Source: Aptenodytes patagonicus (lineage: Eukaryota; Chordata; Aves; Sphenisciformes; Spheniscidae). From it: a stretch of DNA of 64,000 bases. The position numbers and the translations under genes were made by a program. Each line of letters starts with the position of its first letter. Within the stretch, counting starts at the first letter, position 1. Where the stretch lies: contig NC_134960.1 in NCBI RefSeq assembly GCF_965638725.1, positions 23,219,871 through 23,283,870 on the forward strand. Direction: 5' to 3'. Of this stretch, positions 26,991 through 40,471 are shown in pieces. Below the pieces are notes generated by a model. That model did not search any database and had not been told where the DNA came from. It saw only the letters and a program-made list of their open reading frames with translations.

Positions 26991-27028
26991 CTGCCCTAAA
27001 GCTCACCCTGACATTTCTGTGCCAAGTC

Positions 27029-28560
27029 ACGGAATCACACAACTGTAGACTCGTTGGGGTTGGCAGGGACCTCTGTAGGTCGTCTGGTCCAACGCCCTGC
27101 TCAACCAGGGCCACGCAGAGCCCACTGCCCATGACTTTGTCCAGACAACTTTTGAATACCTCCAAGGATGGAGACTCCACAACCTCCCTGAGCAACCTGT
27201 GCCAGTGCTCGGTCACCCTCACAGTGAAAAAGTGTTTCCTGGTGTTCAGAGGGAACCTCCTGTGTTTCAGTTTGTGTCCATCATCCTGTCCTGACACTGG
27301 TCACCCTTGAAAAGAGCCTGGCTCTCATCCTCTTTCCACTCTCCCTTTATATACATTGATGAGATCCCCCTGAGCCTTCTCTTCTCCAGGCTGAACGGTC
27401 CCAGGTCTTTCAGTTGTTCCTCATGAGAGATGCTCCCGTCCCTTCACCGTCTTTGTGGCTCTTCACTGGACTCTCTCCAGTATGTCCATGTCTCTCTTTG
27501 TGCTGGGAAGCTCAGCACTGGACACAGCACTCCAGATGTGGCCTTCCACATCGTGAAGTCATGCTGACTACTCCTGACGATTTTCTTGTTCTACACGTGC
27601 CTGGAAATGGTTTCCAGGATTAGCTGCTCCCATTCCAGGGATGGAGGCGAGGCTGACCAGCCTGTAGTTCCCTGGGTCCTCCTTCTTGCCCTTCTTAAAG
27701 ATAGGAGTGGTATTTGCTTTCCTGCAGGCTTTGGGTACTTCTCCCAATTGCCATGATGGATCAAAGATTATCAAGAGTGGCCCTGCAATGACATTTGCCA
27801 GCTCCCTCAGCACTCATGGGTGTATCCCATCAGGGCCCATGGACTTATGTACATCCAGTTTATTCCATGACCTGATTGATCCTCTTCCACCAAGGGTACA
27901 TCTGCCTTGCTCCAGACTTTCCGCCTGGTCTCTGGCCCCTGGGATTCCTGAAGGCCGGTTGTGCTAGTAAAGGCTGAGGCAAAGAAGGCATCCAGTACCT
28001 CAGCCTTTCCCATGTCCTGTGTAACCAGGTCCCCCGTCTCCTACAGCAGTGGGCCTGTATTTTCCCTAGTCTTCCTTTCGTCACCTATGTCCTTACAGAA
28101 GCCCTTCTTTTGCCACCTTTGACATCCCTTCCCAGATTTAATTCCAGTCGGGCTTTAGCTTGCCTAACCTCATCCTGTGCTTGTACAGTGTCTCTGTATT
28201 CCTCCCAGGTTACCCATCCTTGTTTCCACCCTCTGTATGTTTCCTTTCTGTGTTTGAGTTTGGCCAGGTGCTCCTTATTCATCCATGTAGGTCTCCTGGC
28301 ATTTTTGCCTGATTTCCTGCTTGTCGGGATGGACCACTCTTCAGCTTGCAGAAGGTGATCCTTGAATATCAACCAGCTTTCCTGTGCCCGTCTTCCCTCC
28401 AGGGCCTTATCCCATGGGACTCTTCCAAGCAGATCTATGAAGAGGCCAAAGTCTGCTCTCCTGAAGTCAAGGGTTGTGAGCTTGCTTTTCACCCTCCTCC
28501 CTCCCCTCAGGATCCTGAAGTCTACGGTCCCTGTCTCACCCTGTCCTGACCTTCAGGATG
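27029..28560 (-). mobile_element. CR1 LINE, minus strand, pol remnant joined to the 3' end
   Basis: On the minus strand, 28085-28492 encodes a CR1 pol stretch before the reverse transcriptase ([17 protein letters not shown] and [19 protein letters not shown]). Next come AEVLDAFFASAFTS near 27950-28010 and ANTTPIFKKGKKEDPGNYR near 27690-27740, the start of the RT domain. Just after a segment matching LILETISRHV the element jumps, near 27550-27570, to the 3' region (27029-27545), which ends in reverse CR1 terminal sequence. Most of the RT domain, including its catalytic centre, is absent, so this copy has an internal deletion as well as 5' truncation. Frameshifts split the open frames. It cannot encode an active polymerase. 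The right-hand boundary is uncertain and may reach about 28700. Confidence 0.9.
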
Positions 28561-31500
28561 AGGCATCCGAGACTCCAACTTCACCCTCCATCAGTCCTCA
28601 GCAGCCAGACAGGGTATCTTTAGTCCAAACCTGTCTAGCCAGCTGTGGACCCTCCATATTTTCTCCTCCTGGAGCCAAAAGGCAGCTGTTTTCAGACATC
28701 TCACCCCACGTTGACCATGACTGAGGCTTCCCTTGTGTCAATTAATCTGAAGAGACTGAGCGTCTTTGCTCTGCTTCTTACTCCATCATGTCCTGCAGCC
28801 ATGCCTGCTGCTCCCCAGCTTGGCTCTGGCTGTCTTCGGAAGGAGGTGTTCAAAAGTGGACACCACTGAGCTCCTTACAAACCGCGATGTGCTCCTAAAA
28901 GCAGCAAGTTGGTGTTGCCCTGCAGTCAAAGCTACGAAGCGTTCTTGTGGAGCACATTCCTGGGATCTTGGGACAAGGATAAGGTGTAATTAGGCGACTG
29001 AGGTTAGTCTGATTAGCCAAAAGTTGCACATCGGGGTGAAGTGCTGCACAGACATCCCATTTCACAGCTTGCCCTGCGGTTTTGCCACTCTGAGACAGAC
29101 ACTTCATTGGAGATCAGGACGCATGCCGTGCTGCTGTTTTATAGGGTGTAAACCCTGCATAATGGGTGTCAGGTATGTAAATAATGGATCTTCACCTCTG
29201 CAATTCCTGGCAAGCACCAAAGCTCAGCAACCTCCTTCAACAGGATGTTTACAAGGCTCAAACATCCACGCTCGGGGAGGCTCCCAAGTTCCCACGCCAC
29301 GCTCGCCCACCACAGATGCGGCAGGGACAGCCACGGGCCAGGCTCAGTCTCCTCAGATTAATTGACGTGGTTGTTCCCATCACTACAGGTCCCCTGCACT
29401 ACAGGGGCTGCAGACGACCTGCGGCTGCCCACGTGGGGCACGACTGTAGTCAGACAGGGAACAGGCTGGGGACAGTCTGACCAGGCAGCAGCTGGCATTA
29501 AGGGGCAGGAGACCGTCACCATCCCCCAGAAGCCAGGCAGCTCTGGTCCCTGGCCTCTCTGGGGACGTGACCTTCCCAAAGGATGGAACAAAGTATCTGG
29601 GAACAGCCACACTGCGTATTAAGTAGTACTGAGGGAATTACCCCACTGGGCTTAAAGCTGCTGCTGGATGCCACCAACAGAACAGTGTCTCCGGTGACAG
29701 AGGGGACTAACTAGCATCTGCTTCTTCCTATGGTCTTAATAATGGAGATACAAACCATGTGCTCCAACAAGGGCTCAGGTCTAGCACATCTGGGAGCCCT
29801 GGGACAGAAAGGACTAATGAGATCTTGGACTGAAAATAGCCAGTAGCTGGCAGACATCCCTTCACATGGTGTCACCGGCACCAAGCACGACCCATGGACA
29901 TGCTGCTTTGGTTGCCATCAGTGGCATGGGCATGGTGGCTGCCAGACATGCTGCGCCAGGAGAAGGGAGTCCCCAGAAAAGGAGGGAAAAGTAGAGGCAA
30001 GAAGTACCAGCACCCCAGAAGCCTCCTGCCAGGATTTCCTGGGGACAGTGTGAGCTGGGAAGTCTGTCCTCGGAGGCTGGACCAGATGGCTTGCCTGATG
30101 GCTGCCCGGGAGCATCAGGGCACAGGAAAACGGCACTTGTGCTGATACCTCCCTCCTAGTATTGTGTCCTGTCGCTTTGGGGATGGAGGCAGTGCAGGAG
30201 AGTGATCACAGCAAGCAGGCAGGGCTCTGCTTCCCAATGGCAGCAGCAGCTGTCTGGTCTCCACCTTGGAACATCTCTGTGTTTAATTAAAATAATTAAA
30301 AACATGTAAATCCAAGAAGACGAACTTGAGGATTGTTCAGAGCCCACAGGCAAGAGCTGGCTGACGCCTGCTGCCCGCCTGGGGACGGGTGAGGAGCAGC
30401 TTTCCTCTGCCCTGGTCCCAGCTGTGTCTCTGCTGGGGTGGAGGTGACAATTTGAATCCCCAGGGCCCCGGGTTTCGCAGAGCTTGTTGTGCTGTTGCTG
30501 ATCTCTGAGTGAAGCCAAGCCCGATGAGTGCACATGGACTCCCCGTGGCCAAGCCCTGCCGAGCCCCTTGGGAACCGCTGGCCTTTCCTCCCAGCGCTGG
30601 GGCAGCTTGCTAAAGAGGTGACAGCAACTGCAGGGGTCAGAAGTCTCTCTGGCACCATGTGGACTGGAGGGCTGCGATCAGCCTCGTCGCCAGGACTTGC
30701 TGAAACCTGATGCTAGTGCAAGGCCATAAAGATGATATATGTGCCCATTCGCAACAGAGCTTCTTTGCTCAGTGCTTTACACCCCTGCTCATTGCAAAGC
30801 AGTACATGCCTTTCTAGAAAGATAAAATAAAGCTACTGGAAAACAATCAAAAGTTTGACTTTTGCTTTCCAGGACTCCCTGCCACACTGCAATCCACGGG
30901 TGATGCATCTTCCTTGGTTGCTGTGCTCTGCAGAGGTTCTCTCCAGCAAGGTGCTGAGAGTTGGATAGCTGAGGAGGGGACACTCGTGGGACTCCCATCA
31001 CTCCCAGAGACTCCTTCCCTGTGTGCCCCTTCTGCCCAGGTTACCTGCACCACCTTGGACTCCACGCCAGGGCACAACTCCGCTGTCCCACATCCCTGGG
31101 TTTTGCTATGGTTTCCTCTGCTCACCCCCACATGTCCCTCCCAAAGCACCTATGCTCTCACTGTAAAAATCAATGCTGTTTTTTCTTCCTCCCTTAATTG
31201 TTAAATTGTTTTATATCCGCTACCGCTTCTTCCATTTCTATGTATTTTTTAACATGGGGCAATGTCTCATAAACCAGTCTAAAACATCATTGTAATTCAG
31301 GAGAAACGCAATGCTCCTGGAAAGAAGCTTGTAAAGCCACTGTTATTTTCTTGCCTAATTGCAATTTCAGTGACTCATCCCTGGTACCACACTGCAGTGC
31401 ACATTCATTGTGTGGATTTTTACCCAATCTTGAGCAGCCACAACTCACTGCTCAAGTTTTCAGGCCACCCAAACCATTAGGAAAATAAATGTAAAATAAA

Positions 31501-34500
31501 AACCTGCTGGTACAGTTGGCTGGCTGAGCAGCACAGCCCCTTGGGATAACAACAGAAGAGAAAGGCATTCAGTGCTTTCCAAGGCTGCTTGTGTCCAATA
31601 TGGCTGAGCTAGCGCGAGCTGCTGTCTGAATGTGTGCTTCTCTGAACAAGAGCTGGCTCTTTCCCATCCCCTTCCTCTCCCCGTCTCTATCTCAGCCCCA
31701 TTCCTTCCCCTCCTATCCCACTCCTTCCCCTCCCCACCTCTATCCCACCCACTTCCCCTTTCCCTCCCCACCTTTATCCCACTCCCCATCTTTATCTCAT
31801 CCCCTTCCCCACCCCATCTAAACCCCACCCCAATCCCCATCCCCATCCTATCCACGTTATCCCCACCCCATTCACATCCTCATCCCTATTTCTATCCCCA
31901 TCCCATACCCATATCCCCATCCCATACCCATATCCATACCCATACTCATACCCATTCCGTTCCTGTCTCATCCCCATTCCCATCCCATCCTAGCCCCAGC
32001 CTCCTGTTTGGTACAGAGTCCCCAAAGGCTTCCCCAGCCACAGCCATCCACCCTTGCAGGGAGAGGTTTCTGGGGACATGTCCTGGGAGGACGATAGTGC
32101 TGGGCAGCTCCCGCAGGAGCTGTTGGAGGGACGCGCTGGGACATGGACCAGAGCTCGCTCCCCTGCACTCTGCTGCCTGTGTCTCAGCCACAGGAGGCAA
32201 AGGCATCCCTTGGAGCACTTGGCCCTGGCCCTGCTCGTGTTGTTGATTCAAGAGTCTCGTCGGCCTGTTTGTACAAGGATGCACAGTCCTGGTTTTGCCA
32301 GGACCATTCCCCAGCTCCTCTCCCTCTCTCCCGGTGGAGAGAGGTAGAAAGATGCTGACTTTGGCCATGAGACTGGCAGGACAGCACTGGGACATGCCCT
32401 GCTAGTCCAGATGTCCAAACTCAAATCCAGGGCACCAAAGCCTTTTGTCAACCTAACACAACGTCCAGGGAAGAGCTGACCGTATTTGTCCACCCCGTGC
32501 CAAGAGAGCTGCTGCCTGCCATTGTGGCAGGCTCTGCCATTGGGTCTTGGCACCTTGCTGAGCATGGCTGAACCAATCTTGCTGAGCAAGGCCAAACTCT
32601 GCTACAGTGAATTTAACTCCACCGGGCTTTCAAAGCCACACTACAGTGGGGCTCAGTGGGGCTGGGGCAGCTGGCAGAGGAGCCCAGCCTCCCCCCGATC
32701 TGCCACGCAGGACACAGTGCCCTGCTGTGCATCTCCGAAGCCCACACTGGCCACCCAGACTGTTGGCCAAAGCACGACGTTATCAAGCAGACAAATGCTG
32801 TGGCTACTGTGCAGCTCAGTTTCTCATTAGGTTCAGCATCGTTTGGGATGAAGTTGAGCGATCCCATTTCAGCCACACACTCTCTGGCTTTGTCCCAAAA
32901 TGGGCTGGGAAGGAGAGATTGGAGCCTGCGGGAACCAAGCTGGCAAACTCTCTCTGAGAATCCTCTGGGGTAGGACGAGTCGGAGCAAAGGGGCTTCCTG
33001 AGCGAGCCTGGGCAGCGTGGCCAAAAGCTGGGGTTACACGACCTGGCAGCAGGCTCACCAGCTCTCCCATTCCAGTGGTGCAGGGGCAACTACCGCGGGC
33101 TTTGCTCCTGGCGCTGAGAGGGATGGGAACGGAGCCCTCGCTGGCACCGCACCTGGCAGAAGCAATGCACAAACACAAACCCTTCTTGCTGTCTCGCACG
33201 GTCCCTCTTTACACCCTGGGAAATTGCAGCGCAGGGAGCTGAGGCTGAGGATTTGGAGCAGAGCAGGGCGGAAGGGGGAACCCAGCTTGTGGCCCTGCCC
33301 CACTGAAGCCTCCAAAATACCTGTGAGCAGTGCACCAGTCAGCGCCAGCATGGTAGAAAGGACTGCAGCGAGCGACCCAGGCATCCACTGAATATACATA
33401 ACTGTGTCATTAGAGGGTGCCAGTGCATTGCGCTGCAGACCAAGCCTGTCCCCTCACCTGTCCCAGCTGTGGCAAAGGGTTTCTCTGGCAGCCAGGGGCA
33501 GGAGGCGTCCTGGGGCTGCCTGATTCTGTGAGGACTGCAGATCTAAATTCCTTCTTCGGAAGTTCAAATGCCAGAGCCAGCCCAGCTGTGGAGCCACAGG
33601 ACTTGAGCAGCAGATACACTGGCTTGGGTGTCTGGGAGGGGAACCCGGCACGACATAGGGATGCTACCAGTGGCAGCTACAAGGCTGTGCACTGAGCTGA
33701 GCTATGCCAGTGGCTCCAGCACCTCTTGCAGAGGTTGCTCAGCCTCACCCATGCTAGGACACCTGCACCACTGTGGCCATTAGCACACCCAACAGGGCAG
33801 AGAGCTCACAACAGGCACAGAGCAACTAAAACTCGACCTATCCAACCCTGCAGCCCTCTCCAAGCTTCCCCATGGTAGTGCAGGCCCGGTGAGCCCAATA
33901 AACCCCAACCAAAAGGCTTAACCAAAGCTGTGCTTGGTTTTGGCGCGCCAGGACATCACAAACAGGCCCCTGGACCGGGCCAAGGGCTTACACATGTCCC
34001 ACAACAGAGGAGCCATGGTCTGCTTTTTGTGAGGATGCTTTAATGTCAGGACCCCATTGGGAGATGCCTCCAGAGCTCCCAGCAAACACAAATCTGCATT
34101 AATCCCCCTGGAAGGACAGTCCACGGGCTCCAAAACCTACTCTGATGAGCTGCAGGGCTTGGCTTGCTGAGCAAGGTAGTGAGCGGCACTCTAGCCGGGT
34201 TTGGAGACCCTGGGGCCACATCAGCCTGGCTGTGCCAGTCCATGGGCGCCTGTGACCATGACCCCAACACCTGGAAAGCCTCCTGCCACCAGAGGAGGAA
34301 AATTTTGGCCCTGTCTCCACGAACTACAGCAGGCACCTTGGAGGGACTTTGGCACAAACCATCAGCCCAGTCCCCTTTGCTGCTGGGGACAGTCCTTTGG
34401 CATAAAACAGAGGTCTCTACTGCTGAGAGATGGACCCTCTCTCCCTGCACAGGTTCGAGGACTCAAGAGTCATCCCATTAATCCATGTGGAACAAGGGGC

Positions 34501-37500
34501 TGTACAACACAGGACAGGCCCTGTGAGGGATAAAACATCCCAGCAGAGAGAAATGCAGGTGTAAGAACAGGGAACAGAGCTACACAAGCTGGGCTTTCTG
34601 CAGGAAACCTCCCAGTCTTGTGTCAGAAGTGGGGACTGGGCACCCTAAAGGGCCTGGGAACCACGGGGCCATGGGGTCCCATCCAGGGGTAGCCATGAGC
34701 AGGGAGAGGGACTCCCACAGTAGATGGAGGAAAGAAGTCTATTCCCAACCTGCTCTTTTGGAGAGGAGAGGCCAGGCACCCAGGCCATGCCACCGGGCTC
34801 AATGGAGTGTTTGCTGCTCGGGGAGCAGCCGATCCCTCTGGCACAGCCTCCCAGAGCCCAAGCCAGCTCCTCCACACCTAAACGGGCTCTGCTGGCAGGG
34901 AAGGTCATTCAGATGGAGCCTTTTCTACAACTGGGATTTTCCCCAGGCTCAGCTGCTACTCACAATACTTCCTAGAGTGATTTCAGCCTTCAACTCCCTC
35001 CCTCCATCGCCTTTCTGTGCCAGCACCTTAAGCAGCAGGAGGTTTTCCCGGGCTGAGCTGCGTGGCAACACAGCAGTGATGCTGTTCGCACCAGAAAAGT
35101 GGAGTTCAAGTGCAGAATTCACCATGCCATGTCTCTCCAGCACAAACAAGGCTGAAATGACCTGGGTCCCACTGCTAGGAGGTGGAAAGCCAACGTTGGA
35201 AACAAACCAGAACACCCACAAAGACAGACATGGGCTTTCCCTGTGCTCTCAAGCTGCTGAATTAATGCTGAGGCATCTGGAAGTAAGCTCAGTCCACAGC
35301 AACAGGGGAGCTGGCTGAAAAGGGGATGGCATAGCCCTTTATTAATAGACAGTGGCACCTACATGCTGTCCCATGGGATATAAATAGTGTGTGAATGAGA
35401 TTCACAAGTGCAAGGGAAGGGCCCTGCCAACAGCCAGGGTACAATTCTGCAAGGGTCCGATTTCAGCAGGTCCTGTGGGTCGGGGTTGGCTATGGGGCAG
35501 TGCCGGCAGAAGGGCTGTAGGCAGATCGTGTGGGTGTCTGTGAAGTTTGGTATTGCTTGAGTCAAACCCCCTTGGTTAGTGGCACAAGGAGCTTCCAACA
35601 CCAGTCACAGGGCTTGAAGCGACTCACGAATGCAATGTTTAGAGCCCTTGGACAGAGAAGGTCTGTTCTCCAGGTATGTGCCGTGCCCAGTTCTTCCAGG
35701 GCCAGGGCCAAAACCCGTGATCATTCCAGCTACTAATAGAGAAACACTGAACAAAATCAAGGTCCAGAGAGGACTGCTGCTGAGCCACAGCCTCCTGCCC
35801 TGGTAAAAGTTGAGTATCCCACCAAATGTCCCTGCAGAACTGGGGGTGTCCCAGGGAAATCCCAGCTCAGTATTTACTCTGAGCCCCCCAACATGTTGAG
35901 CTGGGGGGCTTAGGGCAATTTTTCCTTTCCTGCCCTGCCCCTTGGGTCACATCACTGTGGGCCACCCCAGACAGATGAATTTTAGGAGGGAGGGAGATAT
36001 TTCTGTCTTGTGTGGTACTGCTCTGAGGCTTAATTATTTAGGATCTTGCAAAGCGCTCAGCATTTTGGGATAAAATGCTTTGTAGGAAGCACAAGGCACT
36101 GAGAGTGCCAATGTTACTGCCGTCTCTCTAATGCTCTTCTGTCTGCCTTCCAGGAGCCAAGGGCTCCTGGATACCATAGGGTACCTGCAGCTGGTCTGCT
36201 CCAAAGGGTGGTGGTTTGCCTACTAACAGCATAAAACTGCAACCATCAAGACATAATTCCCCCTGTGAAATCTCATCTCTTCCCCCTCTCCAGCCATCAT
36301 GCAGGACCCTGGTAAAACCCACGCTGAAGTCTCCTGTGCTCAGAGTCATCTTGCACCACCTCCTCTCCCCAGACTTGCCTGGGCTCGGAGCGTTGTGTCC
36401 ACATGGACACATGCCGTCCTCCATGCACATCACATTCTTTGTAGTGGCAGCAGTCGACCTATGCAGGTCACCCCAAGCACTGCCCCAGCCTCCTGGCCAT
36501 GCAGGTAGGTCTCTTTGGAGCAGGGAGTGGGTCATGTCCAGCCCCTACTCCTCACTCCTACAGTGAAAGGAGGCATCAGGGGTCTGCCTGATGACCCAGC
36601 TGGGGTTGCTCTGAGGCTCATTTATGGACGCTTTGAAGCTCTTTTGCACCAATTCGCTAAGGAGATCCTGTTTATAGCAAGAGCAGTGCTGGTCTGCCCT
36701 AACATCCTCCAAATGCCAGGCCTCTGCCTGCAGTCTCTTAGCTGTCCAGGGGCTGGCATCAGAGTAATAAAACAGGATCCCGATGGGAGATGAAAATCCC
36801 GGCCCTTTGGAGGGCTAGATCCGCATGGCCCTGCCATGAGAGCCTGGACTACGGCAAGAGCAGGTTATTCCATCTGTGAGGCCCCTCTTAAAATAGCACC
36901 TCTCAGGGACAATTCCCCTCTACAGGCATTATGGCATTTGCTGCCTGGCCTCCCAGCAGCTAGTATGTTCTGCAGAGCATCAACATCGTGGGCACCAGGT
37001 ACTCCAAATACGACAGGTCCGCAAATCCTGTGTCTACAGGGGAATTCCCCTGCTGTCTGGCTGGGAGCTGGCTCTGGCTCTACAAAGATCACTTTCAGAC
37101 CATTCCCATGTCTTCTCCACTCTTTTGCATCCAAGGCTTGCAGTGCTGCTGCTCTCCACGTCTCCCTGCAGTCCTATGCAGCCGGCAGGGCTTTCTGGCA
37201 TTGCCCAGGGCTCCTCGAGAAAACCACACAGGGGCCCTGTGGTCGAAACAAAGGTAAGATTTCCGCAGCCCACGTCTGCTCTGCCAAGCCTCCATCGATC
37301 TCTTCTGCTGAATTGCAGTCAGGCCAGCCCAGGAATGATGTATTGTTGTTGGCTTATTGCTGCTGCTGTCTTGGTTTCCCGTGGCTTAAACGCCTCTGGA
37401 GCAGAGTCAGCAGAACTGAAACGTGCCCTGCCTCAGCTGCTGCAGAGCACTCAATCAAGGAGGTAACGGGTATTTCCTTACCAGCTCCCTCAGCTCTGAT

Positions 37501-40360
37501 GGCATCGTAGGAACAATGGACTAAACCACCCCCTTGAGAGCAACCAGAGTTTGTCTGCGAAAACCCCTCAGTGATAGCCCTTGGGAATACACCAGCCGGA
37601 GAGCAAAGTGATCGCATCTGCCTTTCAAACCCAATCCTGTGGCTCTGCCGCATGCTTTCTCCTGTACAAATGACGTTATCCTTTCAACAGCACCCAGCCT
37701 TGAGTTTCTTCACCTCACTTACAAATGACGGTGAGTTGAAATCCACACTTTCAGGGGTGGCCTGTGCTCAGCCTTTTCTTGCAGATAGGAAAACTGAGGC
37801 ACAGCAAAATGATCTACTTCTACCAGCCACACTGGAGTGCAGGGAGCATTCCTGTATTTGAGATACATCCCAAGCCTCTCTTACCCTGGTATAGCAGGAG
37901 AAGAGCCATGGCTCTAGCTTCCCCTGCAGTAGGCACCTTCACATGGGGGTCCTTGAGCCTAGGGCCTTGCCAGGTGATCTGCTCTCTTTCCATTAGTGAT
38001 CAGCCTGGCCCTTGATGATATTTTATTTTCACATACCCAAATATAACAGCCTTCCTATCTTATCTTCCAGCATAAATCTTACTTTACTGAGTGGGAGTGA
38101 GAGATGAGCACAAAGCAGGCAGAGATCAAAAGACACTGAGCGTGATAGAGCCCAGAGACCCAGGTCTTCAGAGAGACCCAGCACCAGACAGCAGCTTGGG
38201 AGGGACGCAGAGCCCTGGGACGTGCGAGCAGAAGAGCAGATCACCTTCAGGACTATCTTGCATGGGGTCAGGGCACAGCGAGCAATTTAACAGCCTTCTG
38301 CACTGCTCTAGCATGTGGTGCTTCCCAGCCCGTTGAAGAGGGGAAGGGAGAGAGAGAGATGCTGCCAGTAATACCCCATTTCGCTGCCAGACAGGGCAAC
38401 TGAGACAAGGAGCAGTTGGAGGGTTTCGTAAGTCAGCGGGAGGCACACCAGAACCCATCCTGAGGAAGGAGGGATGAACAACCACCACTTCCCTGTCGCA
38501 GAGCCAGTTTTTAGAGTGCAGGACTTAGGTTCACCCAGATGAGGCTGGCAAGATATGAAGGGACATTTTATCTGTTCAACAGCATCACGCCAGGAGGGTG
38601 TGACTCGGGCTGGACCACCCAGCATGGCAGTCACCCACTTCACAGGTGGGTTTTGCAGCCTGGGTTGCTGCTGCTTCTCTGCTCACAGGACCATGGTTTG
38701 CCATCAGGAGTACCAGCCCCATCCACTCCCAGATCCAGCAGCGCTCATTTGATTCAGATCAGACACCCGGGCACAGCTCCTGGCAGGGCAGACAAATACC
38801 TTCTTCTACAACCATCTGTGTCCCTGAAAGAAACTATGGACCTGAACTTTTAAACTGCTGATTTTTATCAAGCAAGTCAGAAAAAATTCCTGATAGTAGA
38901 GGTGATGTGTAAGAAAGACCTTTGCCCCAGGCAGGCCTTGGGATTTCAGCACACAGAGTGCAGATCCACTGGCTTTATCCTCCCAGGCAGCATTTTCATT
39001 TTGAGGTGTTAACGTCAATCTTGGATCTGCCCACAAGGTCCTAAAGGGTACTTTTGTGCAGAGGCACTGGCATGTGGTGGGAACGAACACGCAGGCTGGT
39101 GGGAGTGTGGAGATGGACCAGGATCCCTTCAGCTGGCACTGTCACAGAGAACAGGATGAGGACGTCTCCTCCCTGATCCCTTCTGCCCCGTGGACACCTC
39201 TGCCAAAACCAATGGCCAGCAAAACTGCCCTGCCCTGCCTGCAACCTGTAGTCTCACATAACCGTCTTGCAAGGCAGTGGGGTGTTTCACAAGGCTTTTG
39301 CAATAGGTTTAACCAAATGACTGTGTGGAAAGAGGTGCGAAAGGCGGCAAGAATGGGGGCAAGCAACCACAGCAAGTCCTCTGGGCAATGGTCCTGCACT
39401 CTGCTGTTCGCCTTCTTATGGTTCACCGCTTCTCTGCAGCTGTGCAGGTCCAGCTTCTGCATTCGTCCTCTGCAAGGTCAAGTCCTTCCCTCTGGTTTGT
39501 GTCTTCCAGGCAATCAGAATGAAAAACAGTAAACACCAAAGACAAAAGCTGTGATTATAGAGCCACTGAGTTTGCCAGGCGTGGGGAGGGCTAGGGGAGA
39601 TAAATGTTGCTAAACCAGAGTTTCCAGGCAGCACAGGTTTCCCAGTAAACAGGATTCACACCTCCCTTCCCACGTCTGCTAGTAATGGTAGGTCATCTCA
39701 GGGAACAGGAGAAAGAGAGGGAGAAAATCACCGGTAAAAGAAAAGTGCAAAGGGGACTGGTTTCGTAGGTGCAAAAGCCGGTCTGTCTTCCAGCATCTCG
39801 GACAACGTTTTCAAACGATCACATTAGTGTATCCCAGGAGTTTCCTGCCCTTGGCTGTGACCCAGTGCTGGCCACGTCGCGCTTGCACCAAGTGCCTAGT
39901 GAAGCCTGTGCAGGAGCTCACGTGAACCCATTAGTTCTACATGTGTAACACCTCCAGGATGCTCCCACCGCCTCTCAGCTAACTTCTGGGGATGTGCTAA
40001 CACACCTGGTGGAAACTGGGTGAATGTACCCTCCACGTGTCCTTGCTCAGCGGGAGACCTGCCTCTTCTCATCCCAGGGGACAGCTGGCTTGTCTTCTCT
40101 TTGTAGGAGCTAAATCCCAATTTGTTGTATGGCATTACACCCCAGCCTCGTTTCCAGGGTACAGTAAAGATATCTGCACCTAGAAATTAATATATAATTT
40201 CTGTTGGAGGGGTAATAAGAGCGATAAAGCCTGGTCTGCGTTAATATTTGAAGTATGTGCAAACTGGGTAATAAGGAGATTTAACTATCAAGTGTCATTT
40301 TAAGGTTTTAATGAAGCCAAGCAATGTTTTTCAAGCTGCTTTCTCAGTTAATGTTTAACA
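28560..40360. other. non-coding DNA, no supported gene
   Basis: Mostly unique, moderately GC-rich sequence. Apart from the pyrimidine minisatellite (31660-31990) I see no repeats or RNA genes. Open frames of up to 232 codons (34620-35318, + strand) lack family motifs and overlap similar frames on the other strand, as expected for stop-poor GC-rich DNA. Confidence 0.5.
31660..31990. repeat. C-rich polypyrimidine minisatellite
   Basis: About 330 bp is almost purely C, T and A on the + strand, built from CCCCATCC, TATCCCCA and CTTCCCCTCC variants. Near 31890-31935 a 19-bp unit, ATCCCCATCCCATACCCAT, is repeated twice. The minus strand is correspondingly G-rich (GGGATGGGG), so G-quadruplex and i-motif structures are possible. 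Pro/Ser/His-rich open frames on the + strand and Gly-rich ones on the minus strand come from this composition and are not genes. Confidence 0.9.
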
Positions 40361-40471
40361 AGGGACATGGTTTAGTGGGCATGGTGGTGTTGGGTTGACG
40401 GTTGGACTCGATGATCTTAGAGGTCTTTTCCAACCTCAATGATTCTATGATTCTATGATTCTATGATTCTA
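40361..40471 (+). mobile_element. CR1 LINE 3' end with 8-bp terminal repeats
   Basis: The sequence runs from AGGGACATGGTTTAGTGGGC through GTTGGACTCGATGATCTTAG and TTTTCCAACCTCAATG. It ends in about four tandem copies of ATTCTATG, the 3' signature of avian CR1 elements. It is a very short, 5'-truncated copy. The intact terminal repeats suggest it is younger than the copy at 6629-6694. Confidence 0.95.

Noticed and set aside
27568..28492. Minus-strand frames resembling polymerase
   Set aside because: Not a host gene: they are broken parts of a CR1 retrotransposon and are annotated as such.
31460..32246. Gly/Met-rich (minus) and Pro/Ser/His-rich (plus) frames
   Set aside because: Translations of the C-rich pyrimidine minisatellite.
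34620..35318. 232-codon open frame on the + strand
   Set aside because: No recognisable domain and no conserved-looking segments; similar frames occur opposite it.
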